64,000 nucleotides of DNA, from positions 1,798,001 through 1,862,000 of the forward strand of contig NZ_JAGSYB010000001.1 of NCBI RefSeq assembly GCF_025685415.1, in the 5' to 3' direction. The notes below the pieces were generated by a model that worked only from the letters and a program-made list of their open reading frames with translations, did not search any database and was not told the DNA's origin. The translations under genes were made by a program, and so were the position numbers. The DNA comes from Terriglobus aquaticus (GTDB lineage Bacteria; Acidobacteriota; Terriglobia; Terriglobales; Acidobacteriaceae). Positions 17,962 to 26,713 of this stretch are shown here, one piece after another; the stretch's first letter is position 1, and the number at the start of each line of letters is the position of its first letter.

Positions 17962-18252
17962 ATGTTCCTGCACACCCTTCGTATCGAGCGCATCACGCCA
18001 TCAGGAGAAGTTCACGCCGTTCCCATCGCGCAGCTCGACAACTTCAGCATGCGCAACTTCACCAATGACGCCATCTTCGACGACACACTTCCTGTCGCCG
18101 ATGGCACCCTCGAAGCCGGCTCGCTCGTGCCGCTCGACCGCCTGCGCGACGCCATGGTGCTCTGGTTCCGGCGTAAGCAATACCTCCAGCCCGGCGACAC
18201 GCTCCGCATCACGCCAACGACTTTCCACCGCGGCGAGACCTCAAAGTCTTGA
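17962..18252 (+). CDS. Small hypothetical protein
   Basis: This 96-residue protein is of unknown family, starting MFLHTLRIERITPSGEVHAVP. The frame is open back to 17854, but the upstream part is Arg/Ser-rich and not protein-like, so ATG 17962 is preferred. The pattern of hydrophobic residues suggests a small alpha/beta domain (LVPLDRLRDAMVLWFRRKQYL, LQPGDTLRITPT). It is followed within 30 bases by a strong intrinsic terminator, which supports a real transcription unit. Confidence 0.6.
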   Translation: MFLHTLRIERITPSGEVHAVPIAQLDNFSMRNFTNDAIFDDTLPVADGTLEAGSLVPLDRLRDAMVLWFRRKQYLQPGDTLRITPTTFHRGETSKS

Positions 18253-18280
18253 CACGCCTCGTAAACTAATACTGAAGCGG

Positions 18281-18308
18281 AAAAGCCGGCGCATGTGCGC
18301 CGGCTTTT
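18281..18308 (+). terminator. Strong intrinsic terminator
   Basis: A 13-base arm beginning AAAAGCCGGCGC pairs perfectly with its complement across a two-to-four-base loop. The A-run on one side and T-run on the other make it usable from both strands. It ends the small gene on the plus strand and may also stop transcription arriving from apt on the minus strand. Confidence 0.85.
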
Positions 18309-18332
18309 CATTTCGATCCGTAAGTAACACCA

Positions 18333-18362
18333 CCGCTGGAACTTACGCCTAAGTTCCAGCGG
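18333..18362. repeat. Perfect 13-bp inverted repeat
   Basis: Arms CCGCTGGAACTTA and TAAGTTCCAGCGG enclose the loop CGCC, with no T-run on the plus strand. The heptamer GAACTTAC recurs at this site and again near 18372 and 18408. It lies between the terminator and the 3' end of apt, so it could be an RNA-processing or second terminator hairpin for apt, or a protein-binding site. Confidence 0.6.
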
Positions 18363-18438
18363 CAGAAGAACTTACCGTGGCATCCAGAACGCAAGTGTCA
18401 CGGATTGAGGAACTTACGATTTCCAGCCAGGGAGGGGG

Positions 18439-18978
18439 CTACTCGTTGTAGTGCAGCAGGCTGTACACATCCACGTCGGGAAACTTGTCGCGCCCCTTCA
18501 GAAAGTCCAGCTCCACCGCAAACGCCACGCCAGCAATCTCGCCGCCCAACTGGCGCACCAGTTGCACGGTCGCCTGCATGGTTCCGCCCGTCGCCAGCAG
18601 ATCGTCCACGATCACGACGCGTTGCCCAGGCTGGATCGCATCCAGATGGATCTCCAGCGAATCCGATCCGTACTCGAGGTCGTAAGTGACCTTCGCAACC
18701 GGCGCCGGCAGCTTCTTCGGCTTGCGAACCGGCACAAAACCAGCATTCAAGCGGTACGCCATCGCCGGCCCAAAGATGAATCCGCGCGCCTCGATGCCCA
18801 GCACCAGGTCCACATGCTTGTCGATGTAGTACGCCGCAAAGGCGTCGATCATCTGCGCGAATCCGGCCTTGTCCTTCAGCAGCGTCGTAATGTCGTAAAA
18901 GAGAATGCCCGGCTTCGGAAAATCAGGCACGGTGCGAATGAGCTGCTTCAGCGGCTCACAGTTGATCGGTGTCGACAT
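18439..18978 (-). CDS. apt: Adenine phosphoribosyltransferase
   Basis: The enzyme salvages adenine with PRPP to AMP in the cytoplasm. All 179 residues match the usual size. The purine-specific region [23 protein letters not shown] and the PRPP loop [13 protein letters not shown] are intact, and [20 protein letters not shown] is the family N-terminus. The start ATG 18978 is preceded by a weak ribosome site. It stands alone about 115 bases downstream of the acylphosphatase gene on the same strand. Confidence 0.96.
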   Translation of the reverse strand: MSTPINCEPLKQLIRTVPDFPKPGILFYDITTLLKDKAGFAQMIDAFAAYYIDKHVDLVLGIEARGFIFGPAMAYRLNAGFVPVRKPKKLPAPVAKVTYDLEYGSDSLEIHLDAIQPGQRVVIVDDLLATGGTMQATVQLVRQLGGEIAGVAFAVELDFLKGRDKFPDVDVYSLLHYNE

Positions 18979-19094
18979 ACAAACATTGTATGTTTCTCGC
19001 CTGTTGAGATTGCCGCTTCAGGCGCAAGCTGAACCACTCTGTTGAACTTGCCGCAGCAGGTTTGATGATCTTGCCGCAGGACATCTCAGGCGAT

Positions 19095-19376
19095 CTACAT
19101 CGCGCCGTGGATGCGAAACTCACCCAACTCGGCGCCTTCCGCATCACTCAACTCGTGCACCTGCACGCGATCGACGCGGCTACCGCGCGAGCCTTTGCGC
19201 AGCGCAGCTTCCAGTTCCGAGAGCTGCTCCGGCTCGCCCATGGCAACCGCTTCCACGTGGCCGCTGTCCGTGTTGCGCACCCAACCACGAAGCCCGATCT
19301 CGGCGGCCTCGCGCTGCACGAACCACCTGAAACCAACGCCCTGTACGCGGCCCTCGATCTGATAGTGGCGAATCAC
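19095..19376 (-). CDS. acyP: Acylphosphatase
   Basis: This small enzyme (93 residues) hydrolyses acyl phosphates. The phosphate-binding loop GRVQGVGFRWFV contains the catalytic Arg and the motif GWVRNTDSG contains the catalytic Asn. It starts at GTG 19376, which overlaps the stop of the upstream hydrolase gene by four bases, so the pair is translationally coupled. The C-terminus EFRIHGAM matches the final strand of the family. Confidence 0.94.
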   Translation of the reverse strand: MIRHYQIEGRVQGVGFRWFVQREAAEIGLRGWVRNTDSGHVEAVAMGEPEQLSELEAALRKGSRGSRVDRVQVHELSDAEGAELGEFRIHGAM

Positions 19377-20275
19377 GCGGAATGTTCCTGCAGATGTTCC
19401 AGAATCGCGGCCGCGGTCTCCTTCGGCTGTTCGCGCTGCGGGAAGTGCCCAGAGTGTTCCAACAAAATGCGACGGTAGCCATTCGTGAAGTACTGACCCG
19501 CGCCGTCCGTCGTCTCCGCGAGCGTGCAGTTGTCTTCCATGCCGTGGATCAGCAAGGTCGGCGTGCTCAGGTGCGCCGTTGCCTCGAATCTTGTCTGCAG
19601 TACCGCGTAGCGCGGATCCTTTTCCGCATGGCCCCAGCGTGAGCGATAGCTGTGCAGCACCGTGCCTTCAAAGTCCTTGCCAGTCCAACTGCGCGCAGCC
19701 TCCGCCAGGTCGGCTGCCGTGTACCAGCCGTGCGGGCTCCACGCATCCCACTGCGCCTTGCCAAAGGCAACAGGATCTTCGCGGAACTTCTTCGCGCCCG
19801 GCTCCGTGCACAACAGCCACTGATACCAGAACGCGCGCGCCTGCGGAAACGATGGCGCCTCCTGCGACGCCGGCTGAAACGGCACGGAAATCGTCACCAT
19901 GCTCTTCAGCCGCTGCGGGAACAACGCCGACAGCGCGTGCGCGGTCCGCGCACCCCAATCATGGCCGATGAAATGAAAGCTGCGCATTCCCAGCGCATCC
20001 GCGAGGTCGATCATGTCCTGCGCAAACGCGACCGGCTGCCCGGTCCGGCGAGGCTTCTTGCCGAAGAAGCTGTCGCGATACTCGCTTGGACCGTAGCCCC
20101 GCAGATACGGAACGACCGTGCGATAACCCGCTTCATGCAGCACGGGCAACACCTTGTCCCAGGTCCGCGGCGAATCCGGCCAGCCATGCACCAGCAGCAA
20201 CCGTTCGCCCTTTTTCGGTCCGCTCTCTTCATAGGCCAGCCGCAAGACCGGCGTCTTCACTTCATGAACGCGCAT
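19373..20275 (-). CDS. Alpha/beta hydrolase, epoxide hydrolase/haloalkane dehalogenase-like
   Basis: The protein has 300 residues with the alpha/beta hydrolase fold. The oxyanion motif HGWPDSP, the nucleophile elbow GHDWGA (Asp nucleophile, as in epoxide hydrolases and haloalkane dehalogenases rather than Ser esterases), a later Asp in MEDNCT and the catalytic His in EHSGHFPQ are all present. I chose ATG 20275 over the start at 20311 because homologous sequence begins at HEVKTPVLRLAYEESG. It overlaps acyP by four bases. The substrate cannot be told. Confidence 0.88.
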   Translation of the reverse strand: MRVHEVKTPVLRLAYEESGPKKGERLLLVHGWPDSPRTWDKVLPVLHEAGYRTVVPYLRGYGPSEYRDSFFGKKPRRTGQPVAFAQDMIDLADALGMRSFHFIGHDWGARTAHALSALFPQRLKSMVTISVPFQPASQEAPSFPQARAFWYQWLLCTEPGAKKFREDPVAFGKAQWDAWSPHGWYTAADLAEAARSWTGKDFEGTVLHSYRSRWGHAEKDPRYAVLQTRFEATAHLSTPTLLIHGMEDNCTLAETTDGAGQYFTNGYRRILLEHSGHFPQREQPKETAAAILEHLQEHSA

Positions 20276-20302
20276 GCTTCGTTTGGATGCGCGGCAAACG
20301 GA

Positions 20303-20330
20303 AAACGGCACCGCCGAAGCGATGCCGTTT
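20303..20330 (-). terminator. Intrinsic terminator after efp
   Basis: On the minus strand a 12-bp stem (starting AAACGGCATCGC) closes a UUCG-type tetraloop and is followed by TTTTCC. It sits 20-47 bases past the efp stop and separates efp from the hydrolase-acylphosphatase pair, so these are probably distinct transcription units. Confidence 0.75.
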
Positions 20331-20349
20331 GGGCCAAAACTGCCGCAAA

Positions 20350-20910
20350 CTATGCCCGCGACATGTATGCGCCTTCCGCGGTGTCGATGCGAATCTTCTC
20401 GCCCTCGTTGATGAAGGGAGGCACCTGCACGACCAGACCGGTTTCGGTCTTCGCCGGCTTGGTCACGCTGCTGGCAGTGGCGGACTTGATGCCCGGCTCG
20501 GTCTCGACGATGGTCATCTCGACTACGCCAGGAAGCTCGATGCCCACCGGCTTGCCGTCATAAAAGCTCACGTGAATGTTCAGATTGGGCAGAAGATAAT
20601 CGACCGCATCGCCCAGCGTCTCGCGTTTCAGCGGCGTCTGCTCAAACGTCTCAGTGTCCATGAAGTAGTAATCGTCGCCGTCGTTGTACAGGAACTCCAT
20701 CGCGACTTCATCGACGATGACGCGCTCAATCGCGTCGCCGGAGCGGAAGCGGTGCTCGAACATGGCGCCGGAGCGCAGGTTGCGCAGCTTGGCCTGGATA
20801 AAGGCGCGCAGATTGCCGGGCGTGCGGTGCTCCACCGAAAAAACGGCATGCAGCACGTCGTTGTGCTTGATGATCATGCCCGGACGCATTTGAGTGGCGG
20901 GAATCGCCAT
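20350..20910 (-). CDS. efp: Elongation factor P with Asn at the position usually modified
   Basis: EF-P (186 residues) relieves ribosome stalling at polyproline. All three beta-barrel domains are present, with the C-terminal signature GLVVQVPPFINEGEKIRIDT. The tip loop of domain I reads RTPGNLRAF, aligning Asn with the Lys (E. coli K34) or Arg (Pseudomonas R32) that is normally modified. The protein must therefore work unmodified, use an unusual modification, or use the nearby Arg. The start MAIPATQMRPG at 20910 is clear. It follows an exported-protein gene 90 bases upstream and ends at a strong terminator. Confidence 0.94.
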   Translation of the reverse strand: MAIPATQMRPGMIIKHNDVLHAVFSVEHRTPGNLRAFIQAKLRNLRSGAMFEHRFRSGDAIERVIVDEVAMEFLYNDGDDYYFMDTETFEQTPLKRETLGDAVDYLLPNLNIHVSFYDGKPVGIELPGVVEMTIVETEPGIKSATASSVTKPAKTETGLVVQVPPFINEGEKIRIDTAEGAYMSRA

Positions 20911-21000
20911 AGAAACAACTCCTTCAATTACTTCTGGATCGCTCTGGTATCGCTCTTCGATTGTATCGTGCGGCCTGTCGGGCCTGCGTCGCGGCAGAGG

Positions 21001-21903
21001 CTACTTGCCGCCGAAGAGACGGTGAAAGAACCGCGCAATCGCACTGAACGGATTGCGCGATGTTTGCGCAGCACTCGCCTGTGACGCTGCCGTTGCCGAC
21101 GGCTGTGCAGGCCCGTTGTGGGCTGCATCTGCCGCCGTGGTCACGGGCACGGTGCCGTCCGGCAGCGGCGGACCGCTCGCCGTCCCGGTGGCTCCGTTGT
21201 AGTCCATGCCTGCGGACACCTGCGTGTGCTGCTGACCGGCTGGTGCGGCGGGAACGGTCGAAGGCACCAGACCCGCGCTGACCGCCTCAGGGAAATCATC
21301 GCCTTTGCCCGGCCGGGGGCAACCGCACTGAGTGGAAGGCCGGCTGACCACGGCACGAACGCTGCCCTTCTCGAAGATGATGTGCTGGCCCGGCTTGACC
21401 AGGTACCCGGCGCCGCTAAGCTGCTCGGTCACATGCAGGATCGGCGCGTTCTTGCCCAGGTTTTCAACGCAGGTGTCGCCCGCGCTGTTTACGCGCAGGT
21501 GCAAGTCCAGCGGCGCCGGATCGGAGCTTTCGATCCGCAGGTCTGGTGTGACCACGGCATCGCTTCGCAGCAGAGGTGCCGTGATCTCCGTGGCGCCATG
21601 CTGCAAGCCGAACAGCAGCGGTCGTTGCGCGTTGGGCTGACCATTGGCTGCCTGGGAAAAGCTGACGGCACTGCCGATGCACACACGCACCGCGCCGCCG
21701 CGGGTCAGGTCCACCTCGGCGGTTTCTCGGCCCGCGGTCACCGTTGCGTTGTTTTGGATGGTCGACTTCCCAGCCGACACTGAAACCATTCCCTGCACCT
21801 GCGCGCTCGAGGTGCGGACCGTCCCAATGCTTTGTGCCGCACTTTCCTGCGCAAGCGACACGATCGCAACCAATGCGAGAAGAGCGGTACAGACCGGGCG
21901 CAT
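21001..21903 (-). CDS. Exported hypothetical protein (acidobacterial)
   Basis: The protein has 300 residues. A Sec signal peptide (LLALVAIVSLAQESAAQ) precedes a beta-rich domain with a FecR-like flavour (GKSTIQNNATVTAGRETAEVDLTRGGAVRVCIG), then a Pro/Ala/Thr-rich linker and a short basic-hydrophobic C-terminus (AIARFFHRLFGGK). Two Cys pairs (VCIG, DTCVEN, QCGCPRP) could form disulfides. It starts six bases after the trpG stop, suggesting transcription in one unit with trpG and probably efp. Function is unknown. Confidence 0.72.
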   Translation of the reverse strand: MRPVCTALLALVAIVSLAQESAAQSIGTVRTSSAQVQGMVSVSAGKSTIQNNATVTAGRETAEVDLTRGGAVRVCIGSAVSFSQAANGQPNAQRPLLFGLQHGATEITAPLLRSDAVVTPDLRIESSDPAPLDLHLRVNSAGDTCVENLGKNAPILHVTEQLSGAGYLVKPGQHIIFEKGSVRAVVSRPSTQCGCPRPGKGDDFPEAVSAGLVPSTVPAAPAGQQHTQVSAGMDYNGATGTASGPPLPDGTVPVTTAADAAHNGPAQPSATAASQASAAQTSRNPFSAIARFFHRLFGGK

Positions 21904-21909
21904 GTCTGG

Positions 21910-22503
21910 TTACAGCTCCAGGAAGTTCTTCAGAAGCTGTTTGCCATCGCGGGTCAGAACACTCTCCGGATGGAACTGCACGCCTTCGATCGGCAGTTCG
22001 CGGTGACGCAGGCCCATGATGACCTCGCCTTCCGGATCCTGGGTGCGGGCCGTTACTTCAAGTTCGTCGGGCAGCGTCTCAGGCTTGACCACCAGCGAGT
22101 GGTAGCGGGTGCAGACCATGCGGGGAGCGATGCCGGTGAAGATCGTCTTGCCGTCGTGGTCGATTTCGCTGGTCTTGCCGTGCATCAGGCGCGCGGCGCG
22201 CACGACGTCACCGCCGAATGCCGCACCGAGTGACTGGTGGCCCAGGCACACGCCGAGCACTGGCGTGCGGCGTTGGCGCTGACGCTCCGCGTCGGCGAAA
22301 TGACGGATCAGATCGATCGAGATGCCGGCCTCGTGCGGTGTGCATGGCCCGGGCGAGATGACGATGCGCTCTGGCTGCATGGCTTCCACCTCTTCGGGCG
22401 TCACCTCGTCGTTGCGGCGCACCACGACCTCGGCCCCGAGCTCGCCCATGTACTGGACGAGGTTGTAGGTGAACGAATCGTAGTTGTCCAGCACGAAGAC
22501 CAT
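21910..22503 (-). CDS. trpG: Anthranilate synthase component II (glutamine amidotransferase), possibly shared with PABA synthesis
   Basis: This class I glutamine amidotransferase (197 residues) supplies ammonia for anthranilate or aminodeoxychorismate synthesis. The oxyanion motif [11 protein letters not shown], the catalytic Cys in GVCLGHQS and the His-Glu pair in VQFHPES are intact. It lies 1.4 kb downstream of trpE on the same strand, separated by the flavin reductase gene and an opposite-strand gene. A TrpG/PabA distinction is not possible from sequence alone. The start at ATG 22503 begins [18 protein letters not shown], typical for the family. Confidence 0.93.
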   Translation of the reverse strand: MVFVLDNYDSFTYNLVQYMGELGAEVVVRRNDEVTPEEVEAMQPERIVISPGPCTPHEAGISIDLIRHFADAERQRQRRTPVLGVCLGHQSLGAAFGGDVVRAARLMHGKTSEIDHDGKTIFTGIAPRMVCTRYHSLVVKPETLPDELEVTARTQDPEGEVIMGLRHRELPIEGVQFHPESVLTRDGKQLLKNFLEL

Positions 22504-22627
22504 GTTCTTATCCTAGCTCCCCAGCGCAGCGCGGCAGATGCCTGCCCCGAACTAACCCAGCCGGACTTCGAGATTCCCCAACGGTGTGATTGAAGAGAAT
22601 GTCGTCGAATGCCGATGCTATCTAAGT

Positions 22628-23158
22628 ATGTTCGCCCTGCTCCGAATCAGCGCTGCCGTCCTGGCGATTGTGGTAGCGCGCCCTATGGTGGCGGCTCACA
22701 TCGCCGAAACTGGCGCCGCTGAGGCCGGCGCAGCGGTGCTCGCCGAACCGGCCGGCGACGCTGATGCGGTCACAACTGTGAAATCCGCCTCGCCCGCACC
22801 GCTGGTTCGGGTGCTGGCGCTCTCGGCGGCTCGCCTGACCGCTGCAGGACAGGCTGCCAAGTCAGTGGCCGATCTTTCGGTGCGACACTTACCGAGTCCT
22901 TCCCTGATTGAGCAGTTGCCAGTGGTGGTGGCGGTGCGGCGCCGCGCGGGCGAACACTGGAACACCACAGATAGCAGCCGTCCCAGCGACTTCGCCCTGT
23001 GCTATCGATTTTCTCGAGTGATGGGCCTGCAAGTGGTCCCCGGCGACCTGACACCAAGCAAGCTGCCCACGCCCAAGATGCTGAGCGTGAAAAACCAGGG
23101 CAGCGGCATGGGCGTGCTGGTCGGGATGACGTTTCGGCTTGGCAGGATGAGCAAGTAG
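22628..23158 (+). CDS. Exported hypothetical protein
   Basis: The protein has 176 residues with no recognised family. From ATG 22628 there is a hydrophobic N-terminus (MFALLRISAAVLAIVVARPMVAAHI) that may be a signal peptide, then an Ala/Val-rich central part and a C-terminal region ending GMGVLVGMTFRLGRMSK. It is on the opposite strand to its neighbours, between trpG and the flavin reductase gene. The evidence for coding is frame openness and the signal-like start only. Confidence 0.5.
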   Translation: MFALLRISAAVLAIVVARPMVAAHIAETGAAEAGAAVLAEPAGDADAVTTVKSASPAPLVRVLALSAARLTAAGQAAKSVADLSVRHLPSPSLIEQLPVVVAVRRRAGEHWNTTDSSRPSDFALCYRFSRVMGLQVVPGDLTPSKLPTPKMLSVKNQGSGMGVLVGMTFRLGRMSK

Positions 23159-23190
23159 CGCGCCCAACGCGGCTTGGTACGCTTTCCTGC

Positions 23191-23844
23191 TTAGCGGTTC
23201 CAGCTTGGCCGCGGGACCTCGAACAGGTCCTGCGTGCGGCAGTACCCGCCCGCGGTCCCGCCGCCCATGCGGCCAATCAGGCGAAGCTGAGCGGGATCCA
23301 GGTGCAGCCGCTCTATATCTGAGAATGCCGATCGGCGTACGTGTGCATGCTGAATGCGAGCAAGGACGATGGTGTTTGACCCCGCGGGAACCTCCGCATG
23401 CACGACACACTCAAACGCCGCAGGAGAACCGGCGATGCGTGGTGGTTTGACGGAGATGCTGTCGGCAAGTGCGAGATCGGCGTAGGCCAACTCGTCCACG
23501 CCTCGCGGCGCGTCGATGGCGGTGATGCTCATCGCCTCCGCGAGTTCTTCCGGCACCAGGTTCACGACCAGCTCTCCTGTCGCGCGCAGGTTTGCGAGGC
23601 TGTCCTTTCCGTCGCGGTCAGACGCTGCAGAGAACGACACGGCCAGCAATGGCGGGTCGGTGGAGAGGATGTTGAAGAACGAGTAAGGTGCGGCGTTGCG
23701 GATGCCGTTTGCGTCCTGTGTGACAACCCACGCGATGGGCCGGGGCACGACGAGTGCGGCGAGCAGCTTGTAGCTGTCCGAAGGCTTCATCGTGTCCATC
23801 TGGAAGTGGAGGAACGGCTCAGTGGTTTGCGGTGTCTCGCTCAT
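23191..23844 (-). CDS. Flavin reductase-like FMN-binding protein
   Basis: The protein has 217 residues and belongs to the flavoredoxin/flavin reductase family. It carries the characteristic start of the split-barrel fold (YKLLAALVVPRPIAWVVTQDANGIRNAAPYSFFN; S..A.S.RDGKDSLAN) that binds FMN. Such proteins reduce flavin with NAD(P)H or act as small flavoproteins. It begins 33 bases after the trpE stop on the same strand, so it is probably co-transcribed with trpE, though no metabolic link is evident. Confidence 0.88.
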   Translation of the reverse strand: MSETPQTTEPFLHFQMDTMKPSDSYKLLAALVVPRPIAWVVTQDANGIRNAAPYSFFNILSTDPPLLAVSFSAASDRDGKDSLANLRATGELVVNLVPEELAEAMSITAIDAPRGVDELAYADLALADSISVKPPRIAGSPAAFECVVHAEVPAGSNTIVLARIQHAHVRRSAFSDIERLHLDPAQLRLIGRMGGGTAGGYCRTQDLFEVPRPSWNR

Positions 23845-23877
23845 GCTCGCTCCTCGGGAGTGCGATCTTGGGTCGCG

Positions 23878-25428
23878 TTATCGGCTGGCCTGGGCACGCG
23901 CACGTTCAATGGCACGCACCACGGCTTTGCTCTTGTTGACGCACTCTTCGAACTCGGTCGCAGGCACGGAATCTGCGACGATGCCCGCGCCGGCCTGCAC
24001 GGATGCTTCGTTGCCGTGCATGAAGAGGGTGCGAATCGCAATGCAGCTATCCAGATTCCCGGAGAAATCGGCGTAAAGAATAGAGCCGCCGTAGATACCG
24101 CGGCGCGCCGGCTCCAGTTCTTCGATGATCTCCATGGCGCGGATCTTTGGCGCACCCGACAGGGTGCCGGCCGGGAAGCAGGAACGGAACGCGTCGACAG
24201 CGGTCAGATCGGCGCGCAGACGGCTGCGGAGCGAGCTGACCAGGTGCATGATGTGCGAGTAGCGCTCGACCACCATCAGGTCTTTCACCTGCACGGTGCC
24301 AAAGTCGCTGACGCGACCCAGGTCGTTGCGTCCCAGGTCAACCAGCATCACGTGCTCTGCGGTTTCTTTGGCGTCGCGGCGCAGGTCTTCTTCCAGACGG
24401 GCATCGCTGGCCTCATCGTCTCCACGCGGACGACTGCCAGCGATCGGACGGTAGTCGAGGTGATGATCCTTGACGCGGACGAGCAGTTCCGGCGACGAGC
24501 CCACGATGTGAGCGGGCTCGGGTGCGCCGTTTGCACCGCCGCGCGCCAGCGGAAACCGCAGGTAGTACATGTAGGGCGAAGGATTGACGATGCGCAGCGC
24601 GCGATAGATCTCGAACGCGTCGACCTCGGGTCTGCAGTCAAAACGCTGGGAGAGAACGCACTGGAAGACGTCGCCGGCGGCAACGTATTCCTTCACGCGA
24701 TCAACCGCCTTGAGGAAGTCCCTCTTCGGCGTGCGCGGCTTCAGTTCCAGGGCGCCGAGAGCTTTGCGCTTCGGCTTGCGGAGAGGCGCTGGCAGCGGTG
24801 CGGTGACCTGCTTCTCCATGCGGTCGAGACGCTTCAGCGCGTTGCGGTAGGCCTTCTCCGGATCCGGCTCACGGAGCAGGTCCGCGGTGACGATCAGGAA
24901 GATCTGTTTCTTCACGTGGTCGAAGGCCAGTACCTCGTCGAAGAACATGAGGCAGGCATCGGGCGCGTGCAGTTCGTCGGCGGCGGTGGACGGCAGGCGT
25001 TCGATTTGACGCACGACATCGTAGCTGAAGAATCCAACCGCGCCCGACGTGAACGGAGGCAGACCTGGCAGCTTGGCCGGTGTGTGTTCACTGAGCGCCT
25101 GCTGCAGCACCTGGAAGACGTCGCCTTCAAAGGTGCGGCTCTTCCTGCCTTGCGTGTCGGTCAGGGTGCGGCCATACGCCGTCAGTTTGCGGTACGGACG
25201 CACGCCGATGAAGGTATAGCGACCAACGCGCTCACCGCCCTCCACGGACTCAAGCAGGAACGCCTCGGGCTCGGCCGAAGCGACGCGCAGGAAGGCGGAG
25301 ACGGGCGTTTCCAGGTCCGCATTGATGGTGCGGAAGACCGGGATCAAAGTATGACGCTTGCGCTTGAGCAGGAGGAATTGCTTCTGGTCCGGCGTTGCCT
25401 CTGCAGGGTTGGTCGACGTTGTGCTCAT
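23878..25428 (-). CDS. trpE: Anthranilate synthase component I
   Basis: The enzyme converts chorismate to anthranilate with ammonia from TrpG. From ATG 25428 it has 516 residues. The N-terminal feedback region includes ESVEGGERVGRYTFIG and a LLES motif typical of Trp binding. The catalytic domain shows IAGSRPRGDD, the LVDLGRNDLGRV block and FPAGTLSGAPKIRAMEII. The upstream extension to 25521 lies inside the ABC permease gene and is rejected. The start overlaps the permease stop by four bases, so this trp gene is coupled to a transporter operon, an unusual neighbour. Confidence 0.95.
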   Translation of the reverse strand: MSTTSTNPAEATPDQKQFLLLKRKRHTLIPVFRTINADLETPVSAFLRVASAEPEAFLLESVEGGERVGRYTFIGVRPYRKLTAYGRTLTDTQGRKSRTFEGDVFQVLQQALSEHTPAKLPGLPPFTSGAVGFFSYDVVRQIERLPSTAADELHAPDACLMFFDEVLAFDHVKKQIFLIVTADLLREPDPEKAYRNALKRLDRMEKQVTAPLPAPLRKPKRKALGALELKPRTPKRDFLKAVDRVKEYVAAGDVFQCVLSQRFDCRPEVDAFEIYRALRIVNPSPYMYYLRFPLARGGANGAPEPAHIVGSSPELLVRVKDHHLDYRPIAGSRPRGDDEASDARLEEDLRRDAKETAEHVMLVDLGRNDLGRVSDFGTVQVKDLMVVERYSHIMHLVSSLRSRLRADLTAVDAFRSCFPAGTLSGAPKIRAMEIIEELEPARRGIYGGSILYADFSGNLDSCIAIRTLFMHGNEASVQAGAGIVADSVPATEFEECVNKSKAVVRAIERARAQASR

Positions 25429-26672
25429 CCGCTGTACTTGACCCAACGGATGATCTCCGGCAGGTTCGGCTTCTTGCCGTACATGAGGATACCGACGCGG
25501 TAGATGCGGCTGGTGACCCACAGGATGGCATAGATCGTGATCGCCATGATCACAAGGGAGGCCGCGATCTCATACCAGGGCACCGGCGAGATCGAGACGC
25601 GCATGTACATGAGCAAGGGCGTGCAGAACGGGATGAGCGACAGCACACGAGACCAGGGATTGTTGGGCGAGCTCAGGATGAGCGGCAACGCGACCATGCA
25701 GCCGGCCAGCGGAAGTACAAGAAACATGTTGAGCTGCTGCAGTTCCTGCTCAGAGTTGGTCATGGCTCCCAGCGCAGCTGCCATGGCGGAGTAAAGCAGG
25801 TAGCCCATCAGGAAGTACACGATGAAGAAGATGACCTGAGCCGCGGAAAACGAGATGCCCGAAGAGCCGCCACCGACGTAGTGCGCGATGATGGCGGTGT
25901 GCGTGAGCAGCACCGCTGCAAGCATCCAGATTCCGACCTGCGTCAGGCCGACGGAGCCCACCCCGACAACCTTGCCAGCCATCATTTCCAGCGGTCGAAC
26001 CGTGGCAAGCATGACTTCAAAGACACGCGATGTCTTTTCTTCGATGATGGACCTGGCCACGTTCATGCCGTACAGCATGATGACCATGTACATGAGGAAG
26101 AAGGTGACGTAAGCCGCGGCGAAATTTGCGCTGGTATTGTCCTGCTGCCCTGCCTCGGTGGACTCCAGTTCGGCCGGCTTCATCATGTCTTCGACCTGCT
26201 GCTGCGAGAGGCCCTGCTGCATCAGGCGCTCGCGCGTAAGCACCGTATCAATCGCATGCTGCACAGAGGAGCGCGTTGCCATGTCGGCCGAGGAACCTTG
26301 GCGATACTGCAGCACGGGGCGGCCACCCGCGTAGCGCGGCGGGCTGATCCAGAGGTATCCGTCGAGCTCTTTCTGCCGAAGCAGGTCGTTGAGGTTGGCG
26401 CGGGTCCGATCGCTTGGCGGCGAGATGACGTCGATGGTCATCTCTGAGTCTTTGCCGTGTTCCAGCTCGTTCTGCAGGTCGGTGGCGAGCCTGCTATCGG
26501 ACGAAACAACGGCCAGGTGCGAATTGGACTTGCTGTGCTTGGCAATCAGGATGGAGCCGCCAATGCCTGCTGCCATGAGCACTGGGATCAGGATCGTCGC
26601 GATCATGAAGCCGCGGGTACGCACGCGCTCCAGATATTCGCGACGGGCGATCAGAAAGATGTTGCTAAACAT
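25425..26672 (-). CDS. ABC-2 type transporter permease (NatB-like)
   Basis: This 415-residue membrane protein starts IARREYLERVRTRGFMIATILIPVLM, typical of NatB/ABC-2 permeases. One N-terminal helix is followed by a large extracytoplasmic domain (about 200 residues) and then five or so helices (AAYVTFFLMYMVIMLYGM, IIEEKTSRVFEVMLAT, GVGSVGLTQVGIWMLA). The motif SIIEEKTSRVFEVML is a family hallmark at the ATPase contact. It lies 41 bases after the ATPase gene and overlaps trpE by four bases. It is probably a sodium- or drug-type exporter, but the substrate is unknown. Confidence 0.92.
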   Translation of the reverse strand: MFSNIFLIARREYLERVRTRGFMIATILIPVLMAAGIGGSILIAKHSKSNSHLAVVSSDSRLATDLQNELEHGKDSEMTIDVISPPSDRTRANLNDLLRQKELDGYLWISPPRYAGGRPVLQYRQGSSADMATRSSVQHAIDTVLTRERLMQQGLSQQQVEDMMKPAELESTEAGQQDNTSANFAAAYVTFFLMYMVIMLYGMNVARSIIEEKTSRVFEVMLATVRPLEMMAGKVVGVGSVGLTQVGIWMLAAVLLTHTAIIAHYVGGGSSGISFSAAQVIFFIVYFLMGYLLYSAMAAALGAMTNSEQELQQLNMFLVLPLAGCMVALPLILSSPNNPWSRVLSLIPFCTPLLMYMRVSISPVPWYEIAASLVIMAITIYAILWVTSRIYRVGILMYGKKPNLPEIIRWVKYSG

Positions 26673-26713
26673 GGTCGCTCTCCGCGTGGCACTCAGAAGT
26701 GGATCCGTCGGCG

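Noticed and set aside
23398-25503. Very long plus-strand open frame (701 codons) opposite trpE
   Set aside because: TrpE motifs on the minus strand are complete, and this frame has no recognisable fold and unnatural composition.
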